The notes: generated by a model not told the origin, from the letters alone. 64,000 nt of DNA from Verrucomicrobiia bacterium (GCA_030427505.1 JAUICH010000020.1:55642-119641); one strand, 5' to 3'. Shown: positions 43,321 through 53,400, counted from the stretch's first letter. Made by a program: numbers and translations.

Positions 43321-43395
43321 GGTTGACGGCCGAGCGGAGAGTGGCCAGAGCGCCTGGGGGTGGGGGACTCGACAGTCACGCAGGCTGAGGGGCGT

Positions 43396-43613
43396 GGGGT
43401 ACGTGACAATCGGACTTTCAGACAACTGGACAATCAGAGGGGAGAACGCATTTTTCGGGATCATGGCCTGACTGGCCCTACTGCCGGATTTACAGTCTCC
43501 AGAGCAATTCAAGAATTCACGGTCTCTGACCCATGTGCGTTGGCCCGGCATTCGGTGTACCCGGATTCGATCTGATAGTCTGACCGTCTGACAGTCCGAT
43601 TGTCACGTCCCCC
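43396..43613. repeat. 218-bp intergenic element with 28-bp inverted ends and eight-base periodicity
   Basis: The left end (43396-43423) and right end (43586-43613) match as inverted copies at 26 of 28 bases. Both arms continue inwards as eight-base units (for example TCAGACAA, TCAGACTA), giving about 31 of 40 matches over five units. No open frame of substance lies between. The arrangement resembles a MITE or a large folded RNA element in the 400-bp gap between gluQ and the cyclophilin gene. Confidence 0.6.
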
Positions 43614-43721
43614 TCCACAGGTTGGCGCCCGCCCGCACCCACCGTACCCCGGACCCATTCCAAAACCGCCGCGTCTCCCCAAATCCCTTGCCGGGCACCT
43701 CCTCCTGTGATTGTCTGCGGG

Positions 43722-44228
43722 ATGAGTCTGGAAAACATCCGTATCACCCTCAAAACCGACAAAGGCGACATTCACGCCACCCTCTTTGCCTCCGAAGTTC
43801 CCGTGACCGTCGCGAACTTTCTGAATCTCGCCTCCAAGGGCTACTACGACGGCATCAAGTTTCACCGGGTGATCAACCGGTTCATGATCCAAGGCGGCGA
43901 TCCCACCGGCACCGGCATGGGAGGTCCGGGCTACAAGTTTGAGGACGAGTTCAAACCCAACCTGAAACACGACAAACCGGGCATTTTCTCCATGGCCAAC
44001 GCGGGGCCGAACACGAACGGGAGCCAGTTTTTCATCACCCATGTGCCTTGCCCGCACTTGGACCACAAACATTCCGTCTTCGGCGAAGTGACTGAAGGTC
44101 AGGACGTGGTGGATTCCATCGCCCAAGGCGACAAGATCACCGGCATCGAGATCCTGGATTCCACGGACGACCTCTTCAAACAGGAGTCCGCTCGCATCGA
44201 AGGGTGGAACGCGAAGTTGAAGAAGTAA
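43722..44228 (+). CDS. Cyclophilin-type peptidyl-prolyl isomerase
   Basis: The 168-residue cyclophilin catalyses cis-trans isomerisation of prolyl bonds. Signatures: [19 protein letters not shown], with the catalytic Arg in the FHR box, [20 protein letters not shown] and [14 protein letters not shown]. No signal peptide, so it acts in the cytoplasm. The ATG giving MSLENIRI is used. A strictly conserved Trp near the C terminus of eukaryotic forms is missing, as in many bacterial ones. Confidence 0.95.
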   Translation: MSLENIRITLKTDKGDIHATLFASEVPVTVANFLNLASKGYYDGIKFHRVINRFMIQGGDPTGTGMGGPGYKFEDEFKPNLKHDKPGIFSMANAGPNTNGSQFFITHVPCPHLDHKHSVFGEVTEGQDVVDSIAQGDKITGIEILDSTDDLFKQESARIEGWNAKLKK

Positions 44229-44399
44229 GGAAAAACGCCTGCCGGCCGGGCGGGTGGCGGAATGACGCCACCCCGTCCGTCCAACCTCTCCGGGGTTCGC
44301 TTCGTAACCCATGGTAGACAGCGCTTACAAAGACCGGGGCGGCACTTTTTGTCGATCCGGAATAACCAGGGTGCTGGGAACAACAAACCGGAGATCAAT

Positions 44400-44810
44400 A
44401 TGCCTGTTACCATTCAACCTCACAACGAGACTCAATCCTTTCTGGAAGTGACCGTTACTGGAAAGCTCCACAAGGAAGATTACGAAGCCTTTGTCCCCAG
44501 GCTGGAAAACGAAATCAATACGGGCGGCAAACTACGCCTGCTCTTCGATATGCGGGACTTTCACGGCTGGGACGCCGGCGCCCTGTGGGAAGACCTCAAG
44601 TTTGACCTGAAACACTTCTCCGACTTCGAGCGCATCGCCATGGTGGGCGATAAGAAGTGGGAAGAAGGGATGGCCGCCTTCTGTAAACCCTTCACCACGG
44701 GCAAAGTGGAATATTTTGACCAGACCGAACACGGCAAAGCCGTCAGTTGGCTGACGGAAGACCTCCCCGCCGTTCCCAATCCGGACCTGGCGGCTTCCGC
44801 GAAGAATTAA
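44400..44810 (+). CDS. SpoIIAA-like (STAS-fold) protein
   Basis: The 136-residue soluble protein matches the SpoIIAA-like family (lipid-binding or anti-sigma-factor-antagonist fold): FLEVTVTGKLHKEDYEAFVPRL (positions 15-36), KLRLLFDMRDFHGWD, AMVGDKKWEEGM and the C-terminal YFDQTEHGKAVSWL. Family members bind small lipophilic molecules or act as protein switches, but function is poorly known. A good GGAGA ribosome-binding site precedes the chosen ATG. The 3' end overlaps the convergent secreted-protein gene by 4 bases. Confidence 0.85.
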   Translation: MPVTIQPHNETQSFLEVTVTGKLHKEDYEAFVPRLENEINTGGKLRLLFDMRDFHGWDAGALWEDLKFDLKHFSDFERIAMVGDKKWEEGMAAFCKPFTTGKVEYFDQTEHGKAVSWLTEDLPAVPNPDLAASAKN

Positions 44811-45610
44811 AGACCCTCGCTGAAAATTCCCCGCGCCGCGCGAACACTGATCTGCTGATTCTCGTGGTAGGCTCTCGCGGCGCGCTCGCGGATTTCTCCG
44901 GCGGATTCCTCCTTGAGCCAGCCTTCCACGGCGGCTTCGAGGAGGAAAGAGCCAGGATACATGAGCTGTTCCGTGAGCAGGATAGGCCGGACGCCCAAGG
45001 CTTCCAGCCTCGGGCCGAAGTAACTCCGGCTTACGCAGCAGAGGACAATCGCGTCTTTGAGAGGCGAAGCGGACGGCTGGCCACTCTGAGCTTCCGGAAA
45101 GGGAAGCCGGAAGTCCATGAGGCCATTGTGCCCGATGTAGGCAACCAAGTTTGGATCATCGGAGACTGTTGAAGGTTTCAGCTTTTCGAAAAAAGCCTCC
45201 GTGGCTGCCTGGATTTCCCGTCCCCGCCACGCTTCCGCCGTGAGGAGGGCGCCGGTGGACTTGTGGCGGAAAACGCAGGTTTCGAGAATTTTGGCCTCCG
45301 AATCTTCCGCCACCTCCGCGCTGACGAGTTCCCAGCGGGAGGAATTTTGGAAGAAGCGCTTCAGGCCTTCCGAACAACCCCAGTAGAGGTTGTTTTCCAG
45401 ATCATCCCCGTCGCCGATGCGCGCTGGCACCGGCTGAATGCCTTGGGAGTCATTGTCGCAGAGCGCCACGATGACGTGGACGCGGCGAACCTTATCATCC
45501 GCTGGAGTCTCTCCTTCCTCCGCAAACCCCGGCGCGGCGAGGAAGAGCAGAAGGGCCCCAAGGAAAAGAGGAAACTGCCGGAGGAAAAGGGAGCGGGTCA
45601 CTCCCAGCAT
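44807..45610 (-). CDS. Secreted protein with clan-CD-peptidase-like His/Cys pattern, coupled to an ACP gene
   Basis: The 267-residue protein has a signal peptide (cleavage after GFA near residue 30). A candidate His161 sits in a hydrophobic strand, LVAYIGHNG, and Cys191/192 follow another hydrophobic strand, AIVLCCVS. In caspase, gingipain and legumain-type peptidases the catalytic His and Cys sit in just such settings, so a peptidase or pseudo-peptidase is possible; I do not recognise a family. The ATG overlaps the acyl-carrier-protein stop in TAATG, implying translational coupling to the biosynthetic cluster. Confidence 0.75.
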   Translation of the reverse strand: MLGVTRSLFLRQFPLFLGALLLFLAAPGFAEEGETPADDKVRRVHVIVALCDNDSQGIQPVPARIGDGDDLENNLYWGCSEGLKRFFQNSSRWELVSAEVAEDSEAKILETCVFRHKSTGALLTAEAWRGREIQAATEAFFEKLKPSTVSDDPNLVAYIGHNGLMDFRLPFPEAQSGQPSASPLKDAIVLCCVSRSYFGPRLEALGVRPILLTEQLMYPGSFLLEAAVEGWLKEESAGEIRERAARAYHENQQISVRAARGIFSEGL

Positions 45611-45888
45611 TACGCACCCGCGGGAGCGTTCTTGTCAATCGCTTCCGCGATGGTATCGACGCTGGTCAAGATTCCCTTCGCCGCGTCGGCATCCGGAATT
45701 TTCAAGCCAAAATGCTTTTCGATGGCGACGACCAGTTGCAGCGCGTCCACGGAATCGAGACCCAGGCCTTCCGGTCCGAAAAGGGGTTCGCTGTCGGAGA
45801 TTTCATCCGGTTCTTCTTGAAGCATCAATTCTTCAATCATCACGCTTTTAATGCGTGTCTTCAGATCGCCGTCTTCTACTTCTGCCAT
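45610..45888 (-). CDS. Acyl carrier protein
   Basis: The 92-residue acidic protein has the phosphopantetheine Ser46 in LGLDSVDALQ, the usual four-helix pattern, and a longer N terminus than housekeeping AcpP. It would carry the growing acyl chain as a thioester. It is fourth in the leftward ketosynthase, ketosynthase, reductase, carrier group, so it probably serves that pathway rather than general fatty-acid synthesis; the main acpP is not in the window. Its stop codon is shared with the start of the next gene. Confidence 0.95.
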   Translation of the reverse strand: MAEVEDGDLKTRIKSVMIEELMLQEEPDEISDSEPLFGPEGLGLDSVDALQLVVAIEKHFGLKIPDADAAKGILTSVDTIAEAIDKNAPAGA

Positions 45889-45934
45889 GGTACTGTGCTA
45901 AATGGGATGCTCGCCAAGAACGGAATATTCCGGG

Positions 45935-46696
45935 TCAGAAAATACCGCCGTCAATTTTGAGCGTGGAACCTGTGATATAACCCGCTGCTTCACAAGCGAG
46001 AAATCTCACCGCCGCGGCCACCTCGTCCGGGCGGCCAAAGCGTCTCATGGGGATTTGACGTTGCAGCCCTTTCTTTTCTTCACCGGAAAGATGAGAAAGC
46101 GCGTCCGTTTCCACATAGCCGGGGCAGACGGCATTTACGGTGATGCCGGAGCGCGCCACTTCTTTGGCCAGGGACTGGGTGAGAGCCACCACGCCAGCCT
46201 TGGCGGCGGCGTAGTTGGTCTGGCCGCGGGGCGCCAGCAGAGCGGAGAGGGAGGAAATATTCACGATGCGGCCCCAGCGCTGCCCCATCATGGGCCGGAG
46301 CACGGCCTGGCAGCCATGGAAGACGCCGTCCAGGTTCGCGGCCAGCACGCTGTCCCAGTCTTCCCGCGGCATGCTGGCGAGCAGGTTGTCTTTGTGAAAC
46401 CCCGCGTTGTTCGCCAAAATGTCCAGCCGGCCTGCTTCCCGCTCCAGGATTTTGTTCACCGCGGTGGCCCAGCTTTCCGGGTCTGTTACGTCCAGATCCA
46501 CGAGGGCAATCCGTCCTTCCAGAGAGGCGGCCAAGGCTTCGGCGTCAGAGCGGTTTTCACGTACTCCCAGGTAAACGCGGCGCACTTCACCGCCCTCTTC
46601 CAGAAGCGCCTGGGCGATGGCGCGGCCCATTCCGCTGTTACCTCCGGTTACCAGGGCGACGCGGGAGGAAGGGGCGGTGTCTGAAGGACTACTCAT
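45935..46696 (-). CDS. 3-oxoacyl-ACP reductase (FabG-like short-chain dehydrogenase)
   Basis: The 253-residue SDR has the cofactor motif TGGNSGMG, NNAG, the Ser in NISSLSAL and the Tyr-x3-Lys in NYAAAKAG. It should reduce beta-ketoacyl chains on the carrier protein with NADPH. I start at ATG 46696; a longer frame reads into the upstream ketosynthase gene. Spacing and direction place it in the cluster. A stand-alone FabG of primary metabolism is possible but its neighbours argue for dedicated function. Confidence 0.93.
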   Translation of the reverse strand: MSSPSDTAPSSRVALVTGGNSGMGRAIAQALLEEGGEVRRVYLGVRENRSDAEALAASLEGRIALVDLDVTDPESWATAVNKILEREAGRLDILANNAGFHKDNLLASMPREDWDSVLAANLDGVFHGCQAVLRPMMGQRWGRIVNISSLSALLAPRGQTNYAAAKAGVVALTQSLAKEVARSGITVNAVCPGYVETDALSHLSGEEKKGLQRQIPMRRFGRPDEVAAAVRFLACEAAGYITGSTLKIDGGIF

Positions 46697-46730
46697 TTCT
46701 CTGGGTAGGAGGCTTGGGTAAAAATTGGAA

Positions 46731-47774
46731 TCAGGAGTTGCCAAAGACCGCGGCGGAGGCTTGTTCGTCGCCCGCGCAGGCGCTGATGACGGCGGTCTGG
46801 CATGCGCCCCGGCTTAGCATTTCGGTTGCCACCACGCATTGCCAGGCCGTGGACACACCCATGCCCTCGCCCAGGATCGCGCGGGGAGCCAGGCGCTTGC
46901 CGGTCCAGTCCGCCCAGGCGTTTTGCTCCGCGCCGGAAGCGCCGCGCACGCCGTCCGCGCTTTCCACCAGCAAGGCATTTTCCGGGCCAGCGGATATCTG
47001 CTCGCGCACTTTGCGGACACTGTCCGTCCGAGGGTGAGTGTTGGTGAACAATTCGGGATCGGTCACCTGGCGCAGTTCGATTCCTGGGTTGGCTGAGGTC
47101 TCAAGGTAGAGCGCGCCCGCGCCTTCGGCGATGACGGCGTCTTTGTCGAAGAGTTGATAGGCTTCCGCGCTGAGCCAGTCATGTTCTTCCCCCGCCACCA
47201 CCAGACAGCCGTCCACTTCGCCGCCGAGCAGCCAGCGGGCGGCCACTTCCAGGCCGCCGAGGAATTGAGCGGGATCTCCCAGCAGCGTGTAGTTCACCTC
47301 CGTGGAGCGCAGCAGGGCGGAGAGGTGGCTGGACGGCGCATTGAACACCGTTTCCGGAAACAGGATGGGACTGGCCAGAGCGGGATCTTCCAGCACTTCG
47401 CCAAAAAAGCGGTGGCTGAAGTTCACGCAGCCATTGAGGAAAGTGGTGACGATGCCCAGCCGCAGCGCGCCTTCCTGGGCGGCCCGGGCCCGTTCTTCCC
47501 CCAGGGCTTCCATGGCGGCGGCGGCGCAGTAGCGGCCCACCGGGCTGGCGCGGCGGAGCCGGGCGTCCCGGAGAAAGGGGAGCTTTTCGGTCAGCTTCGG
47601 CACCGTGCGCAGGTGGTAGCCGCGGTCCCGGCCTTCGCGATGGATTTCCTCGCTGGGCAGGGGGGCGCCAGCTTCCACCGCATCTCCCAGGGCGGCGGCA
47701 CTCCAACCGGCGGGCGACACGGCGCCCCAGCCGGAGATGACAATGCGGGGAGATTTTTCGCTGCCGGAACTCAT
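46731..47774 (-). CDS. Catalytically dead ketosynthase (chain-length-factor-like, KS-beta)
   Basis: The 347-residue thiolase-fold protein aligns with the adjacent KAS, but the active-site Cys region reads DPAQFLGGLEVAAR with Gln170 where the nucleophile is expected. Gln at this site is the hallmark of type II PKS chain-length factors. The HGTGT and GHLLGGAG His motifs are also gone (ADG and GEGMGV at the matching places). It would form a heterodimer with the active partner and set chain length or start acyl loading. Its start overlaps the partner's stop by 4 bases (ATGA), so the two are translationally coupled. Confidence 0.85.
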   Translation of the reverse strand: MSSGSEKSPRIVISGWGAVSPAGWSAAALGDAVEAGAPLPSEEIHREGRDRGYHLRTVPKLTEKLPFLRDARLRRASPVGRYCAAAAMEALGEERARAAQEGALRLGIVTTFLNGCVNFSHRFFGEVLEDPALASPILFPETVFNAPSSHLSALLRSTEVNYTLLGDPAQFLGGLEVAARWLLGGEVDGCLVVAGEEHDWLSAEAYQLFDKDAVIAEGAGALYLETSANPGIELRQVTDPELFTNTHPRTDSVRKVREQISAGPENALLVESADGVRGASGAEQNAWADWTGKRLAPRAILGEGMGVSTAWQCVVATEMLSRGACQTAVISACAGDEQASAAVFGNS

Positions 47775-49024
47775 GCCGCTTTCTTGAAAATGACCGTGGC
47801 GTTCGCGCCGCCGAAGCCGAAGGAATTGGTGAGCACGGCGGTCAGATTTTTGTCCCGGGGCCGGGTGACGAGATCGAAAGTGCAGAACTCGTCTGGCGTT
47901 TCCACCGTGGTGGTGGGGGGCAGCCAGTTACCGCGCAGAGCCATCAGCGAGATGACCGCCTCCACCGCGCCGGCCCCGCCCAGCAGGTGGCCGATGCCCG
48001 ACTTGGTGGAACTGACCGACACGCCGGACACCCCGTCGCCCGCCCATTCCTGGATGGCCTTGCCTTCCGCCACGTCATTCAGCGGCGTGCCGGTGCCGTG
48101 TGAATTGATGTAGCCTATGTCCGCCGGGCTCAGCCCCGCCTCCCGGCAGGCGGCGCGCATGGTGCGCAGGGCGGCCACGCCCTCCGGGTGTGGCTGGGTG
48201 AGGTGATGCACGTCCGTGGCCGCGCCATAACCCACGATCTCAGCCAAAATGGGAGCGCCTCGCCTCTGAGCGCTTTCCAGTGTTTCCACCGTCAGTAAAG
48301 CCGCGCCCTCGCCCAGGGCCAGGCCGTCGCGGTTCGCGTCAAAAGGGCGGGGCGTGGTGGTGGAGAGCGCTTGGAGAGAGTCGAAACCCGCGAAGACCAG
48401 TTCGCACAACGCGTCGTAGCCGCCACACAGGGCGCGAGAATACTGGCCTGTCTTCACGAGACGGAACGCGTGGCCGATGGCGTTCGCTCCGGAGGAGCAG
48501 GCATTCGCAATAATCGTGACCGGACCCGCCACACCGAAGGCGTCCAGCAGGTGCCGGGCCTGACGGTGGGTTTGATAGAGCGCCACCCGGGAAGGCTGCG
48601 CATGCAGGTCGTTGGGCGTGGTGGTGGTCTGGCGATAGTAGGCTTCGCCCAAGCCCATGGCGCCGGCGGAAGTGCCCAGGCACAGCGGCACGGGTGTTTC
48701 GATTTCTTCCGCGTCCCAGCCGGACTGCCGCCAGGCTTCCAGGCCCGCGTGAATCAACAGGGACGAGGCCCGGTCCAGACGCGTCCGTTGTCTCTGGGAC
48801 AGGCGGGCGTCTTCCGGCACTTCGCCGGGGAGCGTCACTTCTCCCGCCCGATGAACGCGCTGACGGGAGGTGTCGAAGAGGGTGACCTCAGGCAGAGCGA
48901 TGCGGCCTTCGCGAAACCCTTCGGCATTTGCTTCCCAGCCGTGACCCATGGAGGTGAGGATGCCCGCGCCCGTTATCACGACGCGTTGGGTTTCACCCGC
49001 AGGTTGTCCGCTCAAATATGCCAC
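47771..49024 (-). CDS. 3-oxoacyl-ACP synthase, FabF-like (KS-alpha)
   Basis: The 417-residue condensing enzyme has all catalytic residues: Cys176 in NACSSGANAI, His309 in NSHGTGT, Lys341 and His346 in STKSGIGHLLGGAG. It elongates acyl chains with malonyl-ACP by decarboxylative Claisen condensation. It heads the leftward cluster, about 122 bases from the divergent acyl-AMP ligase gene. The sequence is more diverged from housekeeping FabF than expected and pairs with a dead ketosynthase, which is typical of secondary-metabolite type II systems. Confidence 0.95.
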   Translation of the reverse strand: MAYLSGQPAGETQRVVITGAGILTSMGHGWEANAEGFREGRIALPEVTLFDTSRQRVHRAGEVTLPGEVPEDARLSQRQRTRLDRASSLLIHAGLEAWRQSGWDAEEIETPVPLCLGTSAGAMGLGEAYYRQTTTTPNDLHAQPSRVALYQTHRQARHLLDAFGVAGPVTIIANACSSGANAIGHAFRLVKTGQYSRALCGGYDALCELVFAGFDSLQALSTTTPRPFDANRDGLALGEGAALLTVETLESAQRRGAPILAEIVGYGAATDVHHLTQPHPEGVAALRTMRAACREAGLSPADIGYINSHGTGTPLNDVAEGKAIQEWAGDGVSGVSVSSTKSGIGHLLGGAGAVEAVISLMALRGNWLPPTTTVETPDEFCTFDLVTRPRDKNLTAVLTNSFGFGGANATVIFKKAA

Positions 49025-49145
49025 GTTGGTCTGTCTATATCGGTCTAAATCGGGAGCGCCAGTCTTCCAAGCTAGTTTTCTCGGAAAAATTCCCGAGACG
49101 GACTATCCTAGCCGCAACCGGTTGGGGAATCCAACCCGTTCTCCC

Positions 49146-50471
49146 ATGAGACTTTACGAACGCTGGCTGAAAGTTGCCGCCGCCGCTGGGGACCAAAAAG
49201 CCCTGACGGACGTGGCCAGCGGCCGCGTGTGGACGTTTAGCGAACTCTGCCAGCAAGCCGAGGACGCTCCGAGGGCTCGGGAACGGGTCCTCTTTGCCCG
49301 GGGCTTTTCCGTGGATCTCGTTTTCGAAACCCTGCGTGCCTGGCGGGACGGGCGCGTGCTGTGCCCGGTGGATGGAGACAGCCGGCCCGGCGTGGAGTTG
49401 TTCGAGGGATTGCCCGAAGAGATCTGTCACGTCAAGATCACCTCTGGCAGCACGGCGGGGCCGCGGCTGGTGATCTTTCGCCCGGAACAGCTGGAGGCGG
49501 ACGTGGACAAGATCGTGGCGACCATGGGCCTGCGGCCCGAATGGACGAACCTGGGCGCCATTTCCCTGGCCCATTCCTACGGCTTTTCAAATTTGGTGCT
49601 GCCCCTCCTGCTGCACGCCATTCCTCTGATCTGGCTGGGAGATCCGATACCCGAAGTCGCGAGAACCGCCCTGGCGGGTTACGACGCTTTTACCGTTCCC
49701 GCCGTTCCCGCCCTGTGGCGGCTCTGGCATAAGGCGGAAGTCATCAAGCCCTGTCTGAAGCTCGCTATTTCCGCCGGCGCTCCGCTGGGAGTGGACCTGG
49801 AGCGGGAAATTTTCGAGACGTCCGGCGTAAAGATTCACAATTTTTATGGCTCCAGCGAGTGCGGCGGCATTGCCTACGACGCGAGCGAAGAGCCTCGGGA
49901 GAATCCGGAACTGGCTGGCCGGGCCATGAAGAACACGTTTCTTTCCGTAAACGAAGCTACCGGCTGTCTGGAGGTGCGCGGTCCTTCCGTGGCGGAAGGC
50001 TATTGGCCGCCAGCCTCTCCCGAAGAGCCGGAAGAGGCCGGAGGGGGTGCCCAGGCTCAGTTGAGCGGCGGCGTCTTCCGTACCACGGATCTGGCCCGAG
50101 TACGGGTGGAAAATGGCGACGCCAACCGGCCCGCGGTTTATCTTTCTGGCCGGAGCGACGACGTCATCATCGTGGCGGGCAAGAAGGTGTCGCCCGCCCG
50201 GGTGGAAAGCGTCATCCTGCGTCACCCCAGCGTGCGGCACTGCGTGGTGTTTGGCATTCACAGCCCGGACAGGGAACGTGTGCAGGAGGTAGTGGCCTGT
50301 GTCTCCGGGAACGAGGTGGAGCTGGATCGCCTGCGCCGGGAGACGGGTGAAGACCTGGCCGGCTTCGAACGGCCCCGGCACTGGTACATCTGTCAGGATC
50401 TGGAACCGGACGCCCGGGGAAAAATCTCCCGCCGTGTCTGGCGAGAGCGGTTCCTGGAGACGCGCCGTTAG
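49146..50471 (+). CDS. Acyl/aryl-AMP ligase (ANL superfamily)
   Basis: At 441 residues it is a short adenylate-forming ligase. Core motifs: the P-loop-like ITSGSTAGP (A3), NFYGSSECGG (A5), the hinge region TDLARVRVENGD, LSGRSDDVIIVAGKKVSP (A8) and a C-terminal Lys in RGKISRR (A10). It would activate a carboxylic acid starter and hand it to CoA or to the carrier protein. It is divergent from the ketosynthase operon, so both may share a control region. Whether it prefers an aryl acid or a fatty acid cannot be read. Confidence 0.88.
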   Translation: MRLYERWLKVAAAAGDQKALTDVASGRVWTFSELCQQAEDAPRARERVLFARGFSVDLVFETLRAWRDGRVLCPVDGDSRPGVELFEGLPEEICHVKITSGSTAGPRLVIFRPEQLEADVDKIVATMGLRPEWTNLGAISLAHSYGFSNLVLPLLLHAIPLIWLGDPIPEVARTALAGYDAFTVPAVPALWRLWHKAEVIKPCLKLAISAGAPLGVDLEREIFETSGVKIHNFYGSSECGGIAYDASEEPRENPELAGRAMKNTFLSVNEATGCLEVRGPSVAEGYWPPASPEEPEEAGGGAQAQLSGGVFRTTDLARVRVENGDANRPAVYLSGRSDDVIIVAGKKVSPARVESVILRHPSVRHCVVFGIHSPDRERVQEVVACVSGNEVELDRLRRETGEDLAGFERPRHWYICQDLEPDARGKISRRVWRERFLETRR

Positions 50472-50473
50472 CG

Positions 50474-53400
50474 TTAGCCCGCCGGCGTGGGATTTCCGTC
50501 TTCCTCCGGAGCGTCCCGGCGCAGCGGTTTCACATACCAGCGCCAGCCGCGGCGGAGCGCGCGTTTCGCGTCTTCCAGGATGAGGTATTGGAGCGGAATG
50601 ATGAAGAGCGTGACAGCGGTGGCGAAGACGATGCCGAAGCCCAGAGACACCGCCATGGGAATGAGAAACTGTGCCTGGGTGCTCTTTTCAAAGATGATCG
50701 GCACCAGGCCGATAAAGGTGGTGATGGAGGTGAGCAGGATGGGCCGGAAGCGCGCCACGCCGCCGGTGCGGACGGCTTCATGCATGGAAACGCCTTCCCT
50801 CCGGCGCTGGTTCACGTAGTCCACCATGACCAGGCTGTCATTCACCACCACCCCGGCCAGGGCCAGCATGCCGAAGAGGCTCATCATGCTGAGCGGCATC
50901 TCCACGCCGCCAAAGGTATCCATGAACAAATGGCCCAGCACCGCGCCGATCAGCGCAAAGGGGATGACGGACATGATCAGCAGCGGCTGCGTCATTGACT
51001 TCAGCGGAATGGCCAGCAGGGCGTAGAGGGCAAACAGCAGGAAGGATCCTCCAATGACGAGACCCGCCTGAGTTTCGCGTTGCTCGCGGGCCTCGCCCTC
51101 GAAGTCGAAGTGCACGGAGGGATATTCCGCCAGGACCTTGGGTATTTCTTCCGCCAATGAGCGGTCGATGGCTTCCTGGTCCACGGTGTCCTTGTTCAGG
51201 TCGGCGGTGATGTTGATGACGCGGTTGCGGTCGATACGCCGGATGGTGGCGAAGCTGCGCCCCACCTCCAGATCCGCCAGAGAGGTGAAGGGAATGCGGT
51301 CGCCCTCGGACGAGCGAATGCGCATGTCCTGGAGGTTCCGCAGGGAATTGCGCTCCTCCAGCGGGTAGCGGACCATGACGCGCACGTCTTCCCGGCCGCG
51401 CTGCAGGCGCTGGGCCTCGTAGCCGAAGAAGGCGCCCCGCGCCTGACGAGCCAGTTCGTCCGTCTCGATGCCCATCATTTCCGCTTCGGGTTTCAGCTTC
51501 AGACGGATCTCCTCTTTGCCGTTTTCGAAGTTGCTGGAGATGTCGAACAGGGCGGGGTATTCGGCCAGCTTGGCCTTCACGGCTTCGGCGGCGCGGGCGA
51601 GTTCTTCGGTGTCGTTTCCGGCGATCTGGACGTCCACCGGATCGCCAAAGCGGCCGATCTCGGCGCGGAAGTTCAGTTCCTCCGCGCCTGGGATTTCGCC
51701 GATCATGGCCCTCCATTCCTGAGAAAGCTGAATGCCGTCGACTTCCACGGTGCGGGATTCCGGCGCCTGGAGTTCGATGGCAACTTCCCCGACGTGACTA
51801 ACACCGCTGCTGCTGCCGCCCCGACCGCTGGCCAGGCCGGAAGCGCCGCTGGAACTGAAGATGTGCTCCACGCCGCTCTGCCCGTTCTTGTCCACATACT
51901 TCTCCGACAGCTTCCAGGCGGCGGCCTCCATTTTGTCGATGTAGGCCGTGGTGATTTCGCTGGGCGTGCCGTAGGGCATGGTGAGCCGGGCGGTGACGTA
52001 CTCACTGGAGACGCGCGGGAAATTCACGTAGCGCACTTTTCCGCCAAAAACCCAGCCCGCCATGACGAAGAGGCTGGCGACGAAGAAGGCGTAGGAAACA
52101 TAGCGTTCTTTCAAGAGCAGTCCCAGGAACGGCTGATAGATCCGCTCCGCGAAGAGCTCCATGCTGCGGGCGGAAAGCCGCTGGGCCCGGTCGATGAGGT
52201 TCCACTTGGAAATGCGGATCTTGGCCGCCGGTTTCAGGTGCTTGAGGTGGGCGGGCAGGATCAGTTTTGACTCGATAAGGGAGAAGATCAGCACTGGAAT
52301 CACCACGAAGGAGATCTGCTTGAACATGTTCCCGCGGTGGCCAGTCATCAGCAGGAGAGGCACGAAGGCCACCACCGTGGTCAACACACCGAAGGTGACC
52401 GGAATGGACACTTCCTTCGTGCCCTGAATGGCGGCTTTCAAACCTGAGGGCGCGGTCTTCAGTTTTTCGTAGACGTTTTCCGCCGTGACGATGGCGTCGT
52501 CCACCACGATGCCGAGCACCAGGATGAAGCCAAAGAGGCTGGAGATATTCAGCGTGGCGCCCAGTTCCGGCAGCACTGCCAGGGTGCCCAGGAAGGAGAC
52601 CGGAATGCCCAGGGCCACCCACATGGCGATGGAAATGCGGAGGAACAGCGCCAGCACGATGAAGACCAGGAGAAAGGCCCAAAAGGCATTTTCAATCAGG
52701 GTATTCAGACGGCCTTCCACGATGGTGGAGCGGTCGCGCCAGTAGTCGATGCCGAGGCCCTGGGGCAGGGTAGGTTTCTTCGCCTCCACGTAGTCCACCA
52801 CGGCACGGGAAATGGCGATGGAGTCTTGCTGGGTACCCAGGCGGTTGACCGAAAGCAGGATGGCGGGCTCTCCGTCAAAGCGGGCGATCACGGGGGTCTC
52901 CTCAAAGCCGTCGTAAACTCTGGCCAGGTCTCCCACGGTCAGCTTGGTCCCGTCGGGATTCGACCGGATGACGATGTCACGGAACTCTTCGCCCGTGTAA
53001 GCTTTGGTCTTGGTGCGCAGGAGAATTTCGCCGCCCTGGGTCTTGACCTTCCCAGCGGAAAGATCGACCGACTGGCGTTCCACCGCGGCGGCTACCTCGT
53101 CCAGGGTCAGGTCGTATTTGAGCAGGGTCTGCTCGGGAATTTCGATGTCGATCTCATAGGGCCGGGCGCCGATGAGGCTGACGGAGTTGATCTTTCCGGC
53201 GTCAAACTCCGTCTCGTCTTTGCCGAAGAAAAAGAGCCGGGAGAGCAAGCCCGGCACCTTTCGTTTGGCGGTGAGTTGAAGAATTTCGTCGCGCACCTGG
53301 TCCGCCATGCGGCGGAGCTCTCGCTCGCCCACCTCGCCGGACACGATGACTTTCACCACGCTGTCGCTGCGCTCCTGAAGGCGGATGTTGGGCCGCTCGA

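Noticed and set aside
43402..43607. CRISPR array
   Set aside because: The octamer units are too short, in opposite orientation on the two sides, and no spacer-repeat alternation or cas gene is present.
47070..47086. A GTTCGATTCC word resembling a tRNA T-loop
   Set aside because: It lies inside the KS-beta gene and no cloverleaf arms or CCA-adjacent stem can be drawn around it.
45610..50471. Assigning the ketosynthase cluster as an aryl polyene pathway
   Set aside because: Aryl polyene clusters carry dehydratases, acyltransferase, thioesterase and LolA-like genes that I do not find, so only the broader type II PKS/FAS label is supported.
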